DNA of 64,000 bases from NCBI RefSeq assembly GCF_022496765.1, contig NZ_VANV01000022.1:1-64000 (forward strand), read 5' to 3'. Source of the DNA: Acidaminobacter sp. JC074. Its GTDB lineage: Bacteria > Bacillota > Clostridia > Peptostreptococcales > Acidaminobacteraceae. Under the pieces are notes generated by a model. The model saw only the letters and a program-made list of their open reading frames with translations, was not told the origin of the DNA and ran no database searches. Position numbers and translations under genes: made by a program. Shown here one piece after another: positions 49,946 to 58,976 of the stretch. Numbering within the stretch: position 1 is the stretch's first letter; every line of letters starts with the position of its first letter.

Positions 49946-52900
49946 ATGAAGTATAATGAACTTTCTGATAAGAAGATCTTTGAAACGGAAAAAGAGATCT
50001 CGAAATATTGGAATGATATCGATCTTCTACATCTAAGTGTAGAGGAAAGACCAGAAGAAAAGAATTTTGTTTTTTATGATGGCCCGCCAACAGCAAATGG
50101 TAAGCCAGGCATTCATCATGTTATCTCAAGAGCTTTAAAAGACTCGGTTTGTAGATACAAGACAATGAATGGATACAGAGTTAAGAGAAAAGCAGGTTGG
50201 GATACACATGGTCTACCAGTTGAGATTGAAGTAGAAAAGCGTTTAAATCTTAACAACAAGACTGAAATTGAAGATTATGGTTTAGCCAACTTCAATGACA
50301 AGTGTCGTGAATCAGTATTTGAATATGAATCTTCTTGGAGAGATATGACTGAGCGTATGGCTTATTTAATTGATTTAGATAATCCTTACATCACATTAGA
50401 CAACAACTACATTGAATCTGTTTGGTGGATTTTAGACCAATTTAACAAGCAAGATTATATTTATGAAGGACATAAGATCCTACCTTACTGTACGCGTTGT
50501 GGTACGGGCCTTGCATCTCATGAGGTTGCTCAAGGTTATGAGGAAATCAAGTCTCAAACTGTTGTTGCAAAGTTTAAAAGAGTAGATGCAGATGAGTACT
50601 TCCTAGTGTGGACAACTACACCATGGACACTACCATCAAACGTTGCCTTAGCTGTACATCCTACACATGATTACTTAAGAGTTAAGCAAAATGATGAAGT
50701 TTACTATGTAGAAAAGACTTTAGCGAATGCTGTTTTAGGTGATGATTATGAAGTACTTGCTGAAATGAAGGGTACTGAGCTTGAGCATATGGAGTACGAG
50801 CAGTTGTTACCATTTGTAAAGGCTGATAGAAAAGGTTTCTATGTAACACTTGCAGACTTTGTTACTACTGAAGATGGTACAGGTATTGTCCATATCGCAC
50901 CAGCATTTGGTGAGGATGACTACAATGTTGGTAGAAAGTATGACTTACCAGTATTACAACCAGTTGGTGAAGATGGTAAATTCTTCGAAACACCTTGGGC
51001 AGGTAAGTTTGTTATGGATGCTGATTTAGATATCGTTATCTATCTTGGTGAAAGAAATCAAGTTTATAAAAAAGAAAAAATGCTTCATAACTATCCACAC
51101 TGTTGGAGATGTAAGACACCACTTCTTTACTATGCTAAGCCTAGCTGGTACATTGAAATGACACGTCTTAAAGAGCAATTAATTGAAAATAACAATGGTG
51201 TTAACTGGTTCCCAGACTATGTAGGTGTTAAGCGTTTCGGTAACTGGTTAGACAACTTAAATGACTGGGCTATCTCAAGATCGAGATACTGGGGTACGCC
51301 ACTTCCAATTTGGAAATGTGATTGTGGCCATAAGGTTTCAGTAGGTTCTAGAGCTGAGCTGGTTGAAAAGGCTATTGAAGATATCGATGAAACGATTGAT
51401 CTTCATAGACCACATGTAGATGGTGTACACTTTGAATGTGACAAGTGTGGCGGCACTATGACAAGAGTAACAGAAGTAATTGACTGCTGGTTTGACTCGG
51501 GTGCTATGCCATTTGCGCAACATCACTACCCATTTGAGAATGCAGACAAGTTTGATACATTATTCCCTGCAGACTTTATCTGTGAAGGTATTGACCAAAC
51601 AAGAGGCTGGTACTATTCACTACTTGCTATCGCAACATTTGTAAAAGGTCAGTCACCTTATAAGAATGTACTGGTTAACGATTTGATCTTAGATAAGTTC
51701 GGTAAGAAGATGTCTAAGTCTAGAGGTAACGGTGTTGATCCGTTTGAGTTATTTGACAAGTACGGTGCTGATGTTATCAGATGGTACCTATACTATGTAT
51801 CACCAGCTTGGACACCAACTAAGTTTGACGAAGAGGGTGTACAGGAAGTTAAATCTAAGTTCTTTGGTACACTTAAGAATGTATATAATTTCTTTGCACT
51901 TTATGCAAATACAGATGGCATTGATGTAAAAGATTTCTACGTTGAGCCTAAGGACAGACCTGAGCTTGACAGATGGGTATTATCAAAGCTTAACAATGTT
52001 ATCAAGGAAGCGCGTGCTGCTATGGATGTATTTGATACAACTAAGGTAGTTAGAGCGATCCAAGAGTTTGTAAATGAAGACTTATCAAACTGGTACATCA
52101 GAAGATCTAGAAGAAGATTCTGGGATGCTGAGTTATCTGAAGATAAAAAAGCAGTATACAATACAACTTATGAAGTATTAAAGACTGTATGTGAATTAGC
52201 AGCACCATTTGCACCATACTTAACTGAAGAGATCTATAGAAACTTAACAGGTGAAAGATCTGTTCACTTAGCTATGTATCCTGAAGTGAATGAGTCATTA
52301 ATTGATGAAAGAACTGAAGAGAGAATGGACTTAATCAAGTCTTTAGTAACATTAGGTAGAGCGGCAAGAGAATCTGTTAAGATTAAGGTACGTCAACCTA
52401 TTGCTAATGTTATGTTAGATGGTAAGTATTCTGCTATCATTGAAGACCTTTCAGATTTAATCATGGAAGAGTTAAACGTAAAAGAAGTTAAGTTTGTTGA
52501 AAACTTAGGTGAGTACATGAACTTTACTTTAAAGCCTAACTTCAAAATGGCTGGTCCTATCTTAGGTAAGAAGGTTGGCATGTTAGGTAAGGCACTGGGT
52601 CAAATGGATGCATTTGAAACTGCTATGAAGCTAGAAGCTGGTGAGACATTAATAGTTGATCTTGGTGGCGAGAATTTTGAAATCAACAATGAACTTGTTA
52701 TGGTTTCGATCTCTGCTAAAGAAGGTTTCACTGTAAGAATGGAAAACAACTTATTCATCATCTTAGATACTAACTTAAGTGAAGAACTTATTCAGGAAGG
52801 TTATGCAAGAGAAATGATTTCTAGAGTTCAGCAGTTAAGAAAGTCTCATGACTTTGAAATGATGGACAACATCAAAATTGAGTACAATTCTTCAGATGAT

Positions 52901-53041
52901 TTCGTAAAAGCTGTAGAAGTACACAAAGCATACATCATGGAAGAAACACTTGCAAAAGAGCTTACGCTTGTAGAATCAAATGACTTTGAAACATACAAGT
53001 TAAATGGCCACGAAACAGCTCTACAAGTAACGAAGTTATAA
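49946..53041 (+). CDS. ileS: Isoleucine--tRNA ligase (long, eukaryotic-like type)
   Basis: Class I synthetase of 1031 residues. The HIGH signature reads GIHH (about 56-59) in DGPPTANGKPGIHHVISR; KMSKS is intact in DKFGKKMSKSRGNG (about 595-600). The CP1 editing domain with LVWTTTPWTLPSN and Cys clusters (CTRCGTG, HCWRCKTP, CDKCGG) lies between. Its length and signature resemble the second, eukaryote-like IleS clade rather than the ~930-residue classical bacterial form. Controlled by the T-box leader; AAAGGAGTG precedes the ATG. Confidence 0.96.
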   Translation: MKYNELSDKKIFETEKEISKYWNDIDLLHLSVEERPEEKNFVFYDGPPTANGKPGIHHVISRALKDSVCRYKTMNGYRVKRKAGWDTHGLPVEIEVEKRLNLNNKTEIEDYGLANFNDKCRESVFEYESSWRDMTERMAYLIDLDNPYITLDNNYIESVWWILDQFNKQDYIYEGHKILPYCTRCGTGLASHEVAQGYEEIKSQTVVAKFKRVDADEYFLVWTTTPWTLPSNVALAVHPTHDYLRVKQNDEVYYVEKTLANAVLGDDYEVLAEMKGTELEHMEYEQLLPFVKADRKGFYVTLADFVTTEDGTGIVHIAPAFGEDDYNVGRKYDLPVLQPVGEDGKFFETPWAGKFVMDADLDIVIYLGERNQVYKKEKMLHNYPHCWRCKTPLLYYAKPSWYIEMTRLKEQLIENNNGVNWFPDYVGVKRFGNWLDNLNDWAISRSRYWGTPLPIWKCDCGHKVSVGSRAELVEKAIEDIDETIDLHRPHVDGVHFECDKCGGTMTRVTEVIDCWFDSGAMPFAQHHYPFENADKFDTLFPADFICEGIDQTRGWYYSLLAIATFVKGQSPYKNVLVNDLILDKFGKKMSKSRGNGVDPFELFDKYGADVIRWYLYYVSPAWTPTKFDEEGVQEVKSKFFGTLKNVYNFFALYANTDGIDVKDFYVEPKDRPELDRWVLSKLNNVIKEARAAMDVFDTTKVVRAIQEFVNEDLSNWYIRRSRRRFWDAELSEDKKAVYNTTYEVLKTVCELAAPFAPYLTEEIYRNLTGERSVHLAMYPEVNESLIDERTEERMDLIKSLVTLGRAARESVKIKVRQPIANVMLDGKYSAIIEDLSDLIMEELNVKEVKFVENLGEYMNFTLKPNFKMAGPILGKKVGMLGKALGQMDAFETAMKLEAGETLIVDLGGENFEINNELVMVSISAKEGFTVRMENNLFIILDTNLSEELIQEGYAREMISRVQQLRKSHDFEMMDNIKIEYNSSDDFVKAVEVHKAYIMEETLAKELTLVESNDFETYKLNGHETALQVTKL

Positions 53042-53045
53042 AATT

Positions 53046-53070
53046 AGAGTCAGAGGTTACCTCTGACTCT
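53046..53070 (+). terminator. Hairpin after ileS
   Basis: Perfect 11-bp stem AGAGTCAGAGG / CCTCTGACTCT with a three-base loop; only a weak T tract follows (TAACTTGTTT). Confidence 0.7.
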
Positions 53071-53138
53071 TAACTTGTTTAAAGGGGGCTCTTCCATTGT
53101 ATAAGGTTTTTGAGTATAATGAAAAAAATGGAGGAATC

Positions 53139-54068
53139 ATGGAAAGAATTGAACTTATAGTAAAAGAAAACAAACGTATCGACGCGATTATTGCTTCAGA
53201 ACTTGCTGATGTATCAAGATCTTATGTACAAAAGATCATTGAAGACGGCTGCGTCTATGTTAACGATAAAGAAGTGACTTCAAAGAAGTTAAAGCTTAAG
53301 GTGGATGATGTGATTGTTATCAACATGCCAGAACCGGAGAAATTAGAAGTCTTAGCAGAAGACATCCCTATAGATATTGTTTATGAAGACGATGATTTGA
53401 TGATTATCAACAAGCCTGTCGGCATGGTTGTTCATCCGGCACCTGGCAACTATACAGGTACCTTGGTTAATGCCCTCATGTTTCACAGTGAGAAGCTGTC
53501 GTCAATCAACGGGGTGATAAGACCTGGTATTGTTCATAGAATTGACAAGGACACATCGGGTCTTTTGATGATCGCAAAGACAGATCAAGCACATCAGTCT
53601 CTTGCAGACCAATTGAAAGAACACAGCATTACTAGAAAGTACGTTGCCATTGTTCATGGTTGTATCTCTTCTGAAACAGGGACCGTTAAGGCGCCTATCG
53701 GCAGGAGTCCTAAAGACCGTTTGAAAATGGCTGTTAATGAAAGAAACGGTAAGGAAGCGACCACGCATTTTAGGGTGATCAAAAGGTTTAAGAATTACAC
53801 ATACATCGAGTGTCAGTTAGAAACAGGCAGAACCCATCAGATTAGGGTTCATATGGCTTATATCGGTCATCCTCTTTTAGGTGATCCTGTTTATGGTGTG
53901 AAAAAGCCTAAAATCAAACATGAAGGTCAACTGCTACATGCAAAGACGCTTGGATTTGTTCATCCTTCCACAGGTGAAGAGGTCTTGTTTGATTCTGAAG
54001 TGCCGGAAATATTTGAAACAATGTTTAAGAAAATCAAAGGTGTAGAAGGAGGTCCTCATGCAATTTAA
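53139..54068 (+). CDS. rluD: RluA/RluD-family 23S rRNA pseudouridine synthase
   Basis: 309 residues: S4 domain at the N-terminus (about 5-65, SRSYVQKIIEDGCVYVN) and the RluA catalytic domain with the active-site Asp in HRIDKDTSGLL (about 130-140), plus GRTHQIRVHM. Isomerises uridines in large-subunit rRNA. I place the start at ATG 53139, preceded by GGAGGAATC; the in-frame TTG at 53097 would lie upstream of the TATAAT-like 53115-53120. Overlaps pyrR by 11 bp. Confidence 0.9.
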   Translation: MERIELIVKENKRIDAIIASELADVSRSYVQKIIEDGCVYVNDKEVTSKKLKLKVDDVIVINMPEPEKLEVLAEDIPIDIVYEDDDLMIINKPVGMVVHPAPGNYTGTLVNALMFHSEKLSSINGVIRPGIVHRIDKDTSGLLMIAKTDQAHQSLADQLKEHSITRKYVAIVHGCISSETGTVKAPIGRSPKDRLKMAVNERNGKEATTHFRVIKRFKNYTYIECQLETGRTHQIRVHMAYIGHPLLGDPVYGVKKPKIKHEGQLLHAKTLGFVHPSTGEEVLFDSEVPEIFETMFKKIKGVEGGPHAI

Positions 54069-54600
54069 AGCCCTTATTATGGATGGCAAAGCAATGGTAA
54101 GATCTATGACGAGAATATCTCATGAAATCATAGAGCATAATAAAGGTATAGACGATGTTATTATCGTTGGTATTCATTCTAGAGGTGTACCTTTAGCAGA
54201 AAAAATTGCTGAACGCATCAATGTTATAGAAGGTAAATCTGTATCAGTTGCTACCTTGGATATCACCAAATACAGAGATGATATCAGTCAGGAAGAAAAG
54301 GACCTTAAGAAGACTTTTGAATCAACATTAAAAGGTTTCGATGTGAAGAACAAACACATCGTTTTAGTAGATGATGTACTCTATACAGGTAGAACTGTTA
54401 GAGCTGCTTTAGATGCGGTTATGGATATTGGAAGACCCTTGACCATTCAGTTGGCTGTTTTAGTTGACAGAGGCCATAGAGAGCTGCCTATACGCCCTGA
54501 TTATGTTGGTAAAAACGTACCGACTTCAAGTAAGGAAAGTGTCAAGGTTCACCTAAAAGATGTAGATGGTACTGATGAAGTTGTTATTTACAGTAAATAG
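54058..54600 (+). CDS. pyrR: Bifunctional pyr operon attenuator / uracil phosphoribosyltransferase PyrR
   Basis: 180-residue PRTase-fold protein with PRPP loop VLVDDVLYTGRTVRAALDA (about 101-119) and the GIHSRGVPLA loop. In Bacillus it binds pyr mRNA to attenuate transcription and has weak UPRTase activity. GAAGGAGGTC lies inside the end of rluD. Pyrimidine biosynthesis genes do not follow: a terminator and the glycogen operon do, so any RNA targets are elsewhere. Confidence 0.94.
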   Translation: MQFKALIMDGKAMVRSMTRISHEIIEHNKGIDDVIIVGIHSRGVPLAEKIAERINVIEGKSVSVATLDITKYRDDISQEEKDLKKTFESTLKGFDVKNKHIVLVDDVLYTGRTVRAALDAVMDIGRPLTIQLAVLVDRGHRELPIRPDYVGKNVPTSSKESVKVHLKDVDGTDEVVIYSK

Positions 54601-54612
54601 AAAATTTATGCT

Positions 54613-54640
54613 TATACCCAGTGAAAACTGGGTATTTTTA
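54613..54640 (+). terminator. Terminator after pyrR
   Basis: TACCCAGT / ACTGGGTA stem closed by a GAAA tetraloop, followed by TTTTT. Confidence 0.9.
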
Positions 54641-54743
54641 ATTTGGAGCGTTTTTTATCAAAAGCGACATAAATTCACGCTTTGAGGAGTTTTTTATTAG
54701 GCAAACCTTTTCATTTTTACAAGGAAAAAAGCCTGGAAAAATA

Positions 54744-54757
54744 GGGAACGTTTTCCC
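54744..54757. promoter_or_regulatory. Operator-like dyad in the glycogen operon leader
   Basis: GGGAA-CGTT-TTCCC, about 55 bases before a TTATAATA -10-like site (54810-54817). It partly fits the CcpA cre pattern (conserved A, CG and C positions but not the flanking T and A). Could place the glg operon under catabolite or LacI-type control. Weak evidence. Confidence 0.3.
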
Positions 54758-54839
54758 AGAATTTTCACAAAATATTTACAAAATCATCATTTTTTTATTA
54801 AGAAAAAGCGTTATAATAAGTAAAAAAAGAGGAGCGGAA

Positions 54840-56729
54840 ATGGTAAAAAGATTATTAAAAAGAAATGCGTTGGATATTTACTTATTCAACAAGGGTGAGA
54901 ATTTTAAATCTTACAAGGTATTGGGTGCACATATTAGGAAAAGAGATGGCATATCAGGCGTTGAGTTTACAGTATGGGCACCAAAAGCAAAACAAGTAAG
55001 TTTGGTTGGCGACTTTAATGGTTGGAACATACATGAGTGTCCCATGATGCCAGTAGAAGATACAGGCATGTGGCATGCTTTTGTGCCTGAAGTAGAAGAG
55101 TTTTCTTTATACAAATATGCTGTCATGGATTATCAGGATAAGGTAACATTAAAGGCTGATCCATTTGCCTTCTTTTCAGAAGTAAAGCCAAACACAGCAT
55201 CACGAGTCTATGATTTAAAGGGTTATAAATGGAATGACGCTAATTGGATGAGAAATCGTAAGAAGAAAAGTCCTTACAAATCTCCGCTTAATATATATGA
55301 ACTACATCTTGGTTCTTGGGACCATCATGAAGAAGGCTATATGACCTATGGTCAAATGGAGGAAAAACTGATTCCTTACATCAAGTCAATGGGTTACACC
55401 CACATTGAGGTCATGCCTTTAACAGAACATCCATTTGATGGTTCGTGGGGTTATCAGGCAACAGGTTATTTTTCAATTACTTCTAGGTATGGTACGCCAA
55501 AAGACTTTATGAGTTTTGTTGATGCCTGTCATAAGGCTGGTATAGGTGTGCTTTTGGACTGGGTACCATGTCACTTCTGTAATGATGAACATGGTCTTAG
55601 ACGATTTGATGGCACTGAAACGTTCGAACATTCTGACAAAACATTTGCTGACAATGAACTATGGGGTACAACCAACTTCGATTATGCAAAAACACAGGTA
55701 CAGTCATTTCTCATCTCAAATGCCTTGTTTTTCTTGGAGAAGTTTCATATAGACGGCTTAAGGGTTGATGCAGTTGCCTTTATGTTGTATCAAGGCTATA
55801 CAACACATCAGAGTCATGTAAACGAGGATGCCGTTAATTTTCTTCAAAGACTCAACAAAGAGGTCTTTGCTAGATATCCGGATGTTTTGATGATGGCTGA
55901 AGAATCCAGTGCTTGGCCTCTTGTAACAGCACCTATCCACGATGGTGGTTTGGGCTTTAACTTTAAGTGGAACATGGGTTGGATGAACGATATGCTGGAA
56001 TACATGGAAATGGATTATCATGACCGTCACAATAATCATAAGGCCATTACATTTTCAGTTATGTATGCATTTACAGAAAACTTTATATTGCCACTTTCTC
56101 ATGATGAAGTGGTTCATGGCAAGAAGTCACTACTTAATAAAATGCCGGGCGATTATTGGCAAAAGTTTGCCAACTTAAGAATGTTCTATGGCTATATGTA
56201 TGCTTATCCAGGTAAAAAGCTCTTATTTATGGGTGGTGAGCTTGGCCAGTTTATTGAATGGGATTATGAAAGACCCATCGATTGGTTCTTAAGAGATTAC
56301 GATAAGCATAGAGAAATGGAACTGTGTGTTAAAGACTTAAACCACTTCTACACAAAAGAAGAAGCCTTTTATTTCAACGATGATCAATACAAGGGATTTG
56401 AGTGGATTGACTATTCAAACAATGAGCAAAGCATCATCTCATTTGTCAGAAATGGAGAAAAAGAAAATATATTGGTGGTATGTAATTTCACACCAGAAGT
56501 TTATAAGTCTTTTGAGTTAGGTGCGCCATATATGGGTAACTATATAGAGGTGCTGAATACAGACGATGTCAAGTACGGGGGCTCAGGATTTTGCTCTAAA
56601 CAAAGAGTGAAAGCTGTTAAGAAACAAGCCCACGGTCGACCGCAAAGTATTCAAATTGATATTGCACCACTTGCGACCATGTACTTCAAGATAGAAAAGA
56701 CAGAGGAGATACGAGATGAGAATGTATAA
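54840..56729 (+). CDS. glgB: 1,4-alpha-glucan branching enzyme
   Basis: GH13 enzyme forming alpha-1,6 branches in glycogen, 629 residues. CBM48 domain at the N-terminus (EFTVWAPKAKQVSLVGDFNGW), then the catalytic barrel with nucleophile Asp in DGLRVDAVAFML, acid Glu in MMAEESSAWP and LPLSHDEVVHGK, and a C-terminal beta domain. First gene of the glycogen operon; AGAGGAGCGG upstream; its last 14 bp overlap glgC. Confidence 0.96.
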   Translation: MVKRLLKRNALDIYLFNKGENFKSYKVLGAHIRKRDGISGVEFTVWAPKAKQVSLVGDFNGWNIHECPMMPVEDTGMWHAFVPEVEEFSLYKYAVMDYQDKVTLKADPFAFFSEVKPNTASRVYDLKGYKWNDANWMRNRKKKSPYKSPLNIYELHLGSWDHHEEGYMTYGQMEEKLIPYIKSMGYTHIEVMPLTEHPFDGSWGYQATGYFSITSRYGTPKDFMSFVDACHKAGIGVLLDWVPCHFCNDEHGLRRFDGTETFEHSDKTFADNELWGTTNFDYAKTQVQSFLISNALFFLEKFHIDGLRVDAVAFMLYQGYTTHQSHVNEDAVNFLQRLNKEVFARYPDVLMMAEESSAWPLVTAPIHDGGLGFNFKWNMGWMNDMLEYMEMDYHDRHNNHKAITFSVMYAFTENFILPLSHDEVVHGKKSLLNKMPGDYWQKFANLRMFYGYMYAYPGKKLLFMGGELGQFIEWDYERPIDWFLRDYDKHREMELCVKDLNHFYTKEEAFYFNDDQYKGFEWIDYSNNEQSIISFVRNGEKENILVVCNFTPEVYKSFELGAPYMGNYIEVLNTDDVKYGGSGFCSKQRVKAVKKQAHGRPQSIQIDIAPLATMYFKIEKTEEIRDENV

Positions 56730-57846
56730 AAAAGAAATGATTGCAATGATCCTAGCTGGTGGACAGGGATCTAGATTAAAAGACCTGACACATAAGATAG
56801 CAAAGCCTGCCGTACCATTTGGCGGCAAGTATAGAATCATTGATTTTGCATTGAGCAATTGTGCCAATTCGGAAATTGATACAGTAGGAGTATTGACCCA
56901 GTATGAACCTTATGTTTTATCAACACATATCGGTATTGGTTCACCTTGGGATTTAGATAGAAGACACGGTGGTGTAAGAGTTTTACCGCCTTATTACAAT
57001 CAATTGGGTGGTAGATGGTATAAGGGCACTGCCAATGCTATATATGAAAACTTATCCTTTATTGAAAGATATGACCCTGAGTATGTTTTGATCTTGTCAG
57101 GTGACCATATCTACAATATGGATTACTCAAAGATGCTTCAATATCATAAGAAGAAGAAGGCAGAAGTAACCATAGCTGTTAAGGGTGTGACTATGGAAGA
57201 AGCCACAAGATTTGGTATCTTAAGTGCGGATGAAAGTGGAAGAATCTATGATTTTGAAGAAAAACCTGCACATCCTAAATCAACAAATGCTTCTATGGGG
57301 ATTTACATATTCAATTGGTCTTTGTTAAAAGAAGCTTTAACAGACGATGAAGCCAACTTGGAATCGAAAAATGACTTTGGTAAAAACATCATTCCGAAGC
57401 TTCTTTCAGATAATGCAGATATATTTGCTTATGAGTTTGAAGGTTACTGGAGAGATGTAGGTACTGTAGAATCTTTATGGGAAGCCAATATGGATCTTTT
57501 AAATAGAAACTCTGATTTGGACTTATTTAACAAGGCGTGGCGCGTTTATTCAGCCAATACCATCAGTCCGCCTCAGTTTATAGCGCCGACTGCAAATGTT
57601 GAAAATTCACTTATTAATGATGGTTGTATCATTGAAGGCAATGTCAAGAAGTCGATTATTTCAACCAAAGTTAAGATAGGTAAGAACTCAACCATTACAG
57701 AATCGGTTATTATGCCGGATGCAATCATTGAAGAAAATGTTGTACTTCACAAGACCATTGTTATGAGTGGTGCGGTTGTAAAAGACAACACAATTGTTGA
57801 AGGTAGTGACGACAATGTTATCATTGTAACAGGCAAGGAGGCATAA
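56716..57846 (+). CDS. glgC: Glucose-1-phosphate adenylyltransferase, catalytic-type subunit
   Basis: Makes ADP-glucose from glucose 1-phosphate and ATP, the committed step of glycogen synthesis. 376 residues: nucleotidyltransferase domain with GGQGSRLKDLT (about 14-24) and KPAVPFGGKYRIIDF, Asp-containing SGDHIYNMDY, and a C-terminal left-handed beta-helix (about 290-370) with hexapeptide repeats. Full catalytic motifs set it apart from glgD, with which it probably forms a GlgC-GlgD heteromer as in other Firmicutes. Confidence 0.95.
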   Translation: MRMYKKEMIAMILAGGQGSRLKDLTHKIAKPAVPFGGKYRIIDFALSNCANSEIDTVGVLTQYEPYVLSTHIGIGSPWDLDRRHGGVRVLPPYYNQLGGRWYKGTANAIYENLSFIERYDPEYVLILSGDHIYNMDYSKMLQYHKKKKAEVTIAVKGVTMEEATRFGILSADESGRIYDFEEKPAHPKSTNASMGIYIFNWSLLKEALTDDEANLESKNDFGKNIIPKLLSDNADIFAYEFEGYWRDVGTVESLWEANMDLLNRNSDLDLFNKAWRVYSANTISPPQFIAPTANVENSLINDGCIIEGNVKKSIISTKVKIGKNSTITESVIMPDAIIEENVVLHKTIVMSGAVVKDNTIVEGSDDNVIIVTGKEA

Positions 57847-57847
57847 T

Positions 57848-58966
57848 ATGAATGAAATGATGGGTATTATAAATTTATCTGCATCAACAGAAAGACTCAA
57901 GACCTTAACGGAAATTAGGACCATTGGCTCGATTCCTATTGGTGGTCGTTATAGGGTTATTGATTTCACTTTATCCAATATGGTTAATTCAGGTGTTACC
58001 AATATCGCTATCTGCACCCAGGGACGTGCAAGATCCTTGTATGACCATGTGGGGTCAGGTAAACACTGGGATTTAGACAGGAAGAAAGATGGCTTGTTCT
58101 ACTTCCATCCAGAAGCCTCTTCAGTGGATATTGTCCAGAAAAAGGGTGACATCGAAATCTTTAATTCAATGCTTTCTTACATTAGAAAGTCAAAGCAGGA
58201 ATATGTATTTTTATCAAGATCCTACATGGTATGCAATGTGGATTTAGAAGATATGCTAGACTACCATAAGGAACAAGAGGCTGATATCACAATTTTATAC
58301 AAGCGTATGAACAACCATGTCAGACGTTTTGTAGATTGTGATACTGTCAACATTGATGAAAATGACGATATCATTTCTATGGGGAAAAATCTAGGTAAGA
58401 AGAAGTACTACAATGTTTCTATGGAAATGTATATTATGAAACGTGAGCTTTTGATTGAGCTTATAGAAGAATCGATTCACTTGGGTAATGTGGATTACTT
58501 AAAGCAGTGTATCTTTAATCAAATTGGTGAGTTGAAGGTGAAAGGTTTTGCCTTTGATGGCTACTTGGCCTGCATCAATACCATTCAAAATTTCTACAGA
58601 ACCAATATGGATATGTTGTTGCCAGAAGTTCAGAAGGAACTCTTCCATGCGGATGATTTGATTTATACAAAAATCAAAGATGAACCGTCAACCTATTATG
58701 CAGACGATTCTTATGTATCCAACTCTTTGGTGTCATCGGGTTGCATCATAGAAGGTATTGTAGAAAATTCTATCTTGTCTAGAGGGGTTCATGTTAAAAA
58801 GGGTGCCATCATAAGAAATTCAATTGTCATGCAGAATTCTAAGGTTGGCGAGACGGCTAACATCAATCATATGATTTTAGACAAGAATGTAGAAATCAGT
58901 GATAAAAGAGTATTTAATGGAGATGTCGATCATCCATTTGTAATAGCAAAAAATTCGAAAGTATAG
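57848..58966 (+). CDS. glgD: Glucose-1-phosphate adenylyltransferase, GlgD subunit
   Basis: 372-residue GlgC paralogue. The N-terminal GGQGSRL loop is replaced (MMGIINLSASTERLKTL), so the ATP-binding site is degenerate; GRYRVIDFTLSNM and the C-terminal hexapeptide helix remain. This is the pattern of the regulatory GlgD subunit. It starts two bases after glgC ends. Confidence 0.94.
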   Translation: MNEMMGIINLSASTERLKTLTEIRTIGSIPIGGRYRVIDFTLSNMVNSGVTNIAICTQGRARSLYDHVGSGKHWDLDRKKDGLFYFHPEASSVDIVQKKGDIEIFNSMLSYIRKSKQEYVFLSRSYMVCNVDLEDMLDYHKEQEADITILYKRMNNHVRRFVDCDTVNIDENDDIISMGKNLGKKKYYNVSMEMYIMKRELLIELIEESIHLGNVDYLKQCIFNQIGELKVKGFAFDGYLACINTIQNFYRTNMDMLLPEVQKELFHADDLIYTKIKDEPSTYYADDSYVSNSLVSSGCIIEGIVENSILSRGVHVKKGAIIRNSIVMQNSKVGETANINHMILDKNVEISDKRVFNGDVDHPFVIAKNSKV

Positions 58967-58976
58967 AGGTAAGAAC

